A stretch of DNA of 7,068 nt from an uncultured Lachnospiraceae bacterium (lineage in GTDB: Bacteria; Bacillota; Clostridia; Lachnospirales; Lachnospiraceae). Below the pieces are notes generated by a model. That model worked only from the letters and a program-made list of their open reading frames with translations. It did no database searches and was not told the origin of the DNA. Each line of letters begins with the position of its first letter. The first letter of the stretch is position 1. Shown here one piece after another: positions 6,991-7,068 of the stretch. The position numbers and the translations under genes are program-made. The DNA is taken from positions 1 through 7,068 of the forward strand of contig CAJUPI010000098.1 in assembly GCA_910588125.1 (NCBI GenBank). The letters are read 5' to 3'.

Positions 6991-7068
6991 GAGGGTATGT
7001 CTTGAGGGTATGTCTTGAGGGTATGCCTTGAGGGTATGCCTTGAGGGTATGCCTTGAGGGTATGCCTT
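6991..7068. repeat. 13-bp tandem repeat array, six copies, continuing past the window edge
   Basis: Six perfect head-to-tail copies of GAGGGTATGYCTT. The first two copies have T at the variable position (GTCTT), the other four have C (GCCTT). The array starts sharply at 6991, next to a CCTCGAGG palindrome (6987-6994), and is still in register at the last base of the window, so its true length is unknown. On the plus strand each unit junction carries TGA, which closes all three frames. On the minus strand the array is open in every frame and would encode a 13-residue periodic peptide. It lies about 45 nt upstream of the gltX -35 region, more likely intergenic than coding. There are no spacers, so it is not a CRISPR array. 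Confidence 0.93.

Noticed and set aside
6991..7068. Reading the repeats as a CRISPR array or telomere-like array
   Set aside because: The 13-bp units abut directly with no spacers and no dyad symmetry, and there is no cas gene nearby.

Overview
The window looks like a stretch of chromosome from an anaerobic, gut-type Firmicute, most likely Lachnospiraceae (Blautia / Ruminococcus obeum-like). This rests on three things. The GH31 alpha-glucosidase matches, residue position for residue position, what I recall of the characterised R. obeum enzyme. The LacI-type regulator is of the Firmicute MalR kind. Strong AGGAGG-type ribosome binding sites stand in front of nearly every gene. The assignment is from memory, not from a database search.

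Layout from left to right. (1) At 45-2125 on the minus strand is a two-gene unit: a DUF554 polytopic membrane protein followed 26 nt later by a cysteine-rich double [4Fe-4S] ferredoxin-domain protein. A Shine-Dalgarno-like AAGGAG in the last bases of the window suggests that the unit continues beyond the left edge. (2) At 2126-2257 is a divergent intergenic region with a good sigma-A-type promoter reading rightward. (3) At 2258-3280 on the plus strand is a LacI/MalR-like repressor gene. (4) It converges, with an 11-nt gap, on a GH31 alpha-glucosidase gene at 3292-5280 on the minus strand; an inverted repeat sits across the junction. (5) At 5421-6875 on the minus strand is gltX, glutamyl-tRNA synthetase, 140 nt upstream of the GH31 gene and in the same direction, so the glucosidase may be partly read through from gltX. 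(6) At 6876-7068 is the gltX leader with a consensus -10 box, followed by a 13-bp tandem repeat array that runs off the right edge.

Functionally, the regulator and the GH31 enzyme form a small cytoplasmic alpha-glucoside (isomaltose/maltose) utilisation module lodged beside a housekeeping tRNA synthetase. The regulatory link between the two is inferred from adjacency and family, because I found no convincing operator. The DUF554/ferredoxin pair is of unknown function. Start sites of two genes are revised here from the longest open frame: the GH31 gene starts at a GTG (5280), and the DUF554 gene starts at its second ATG (2125). No RNA gene, transposon or CRISPR array was seen. There is no gene-free stretch over 300 bases. 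Most of the window is ordinary, and I did not find a clearly novel system.
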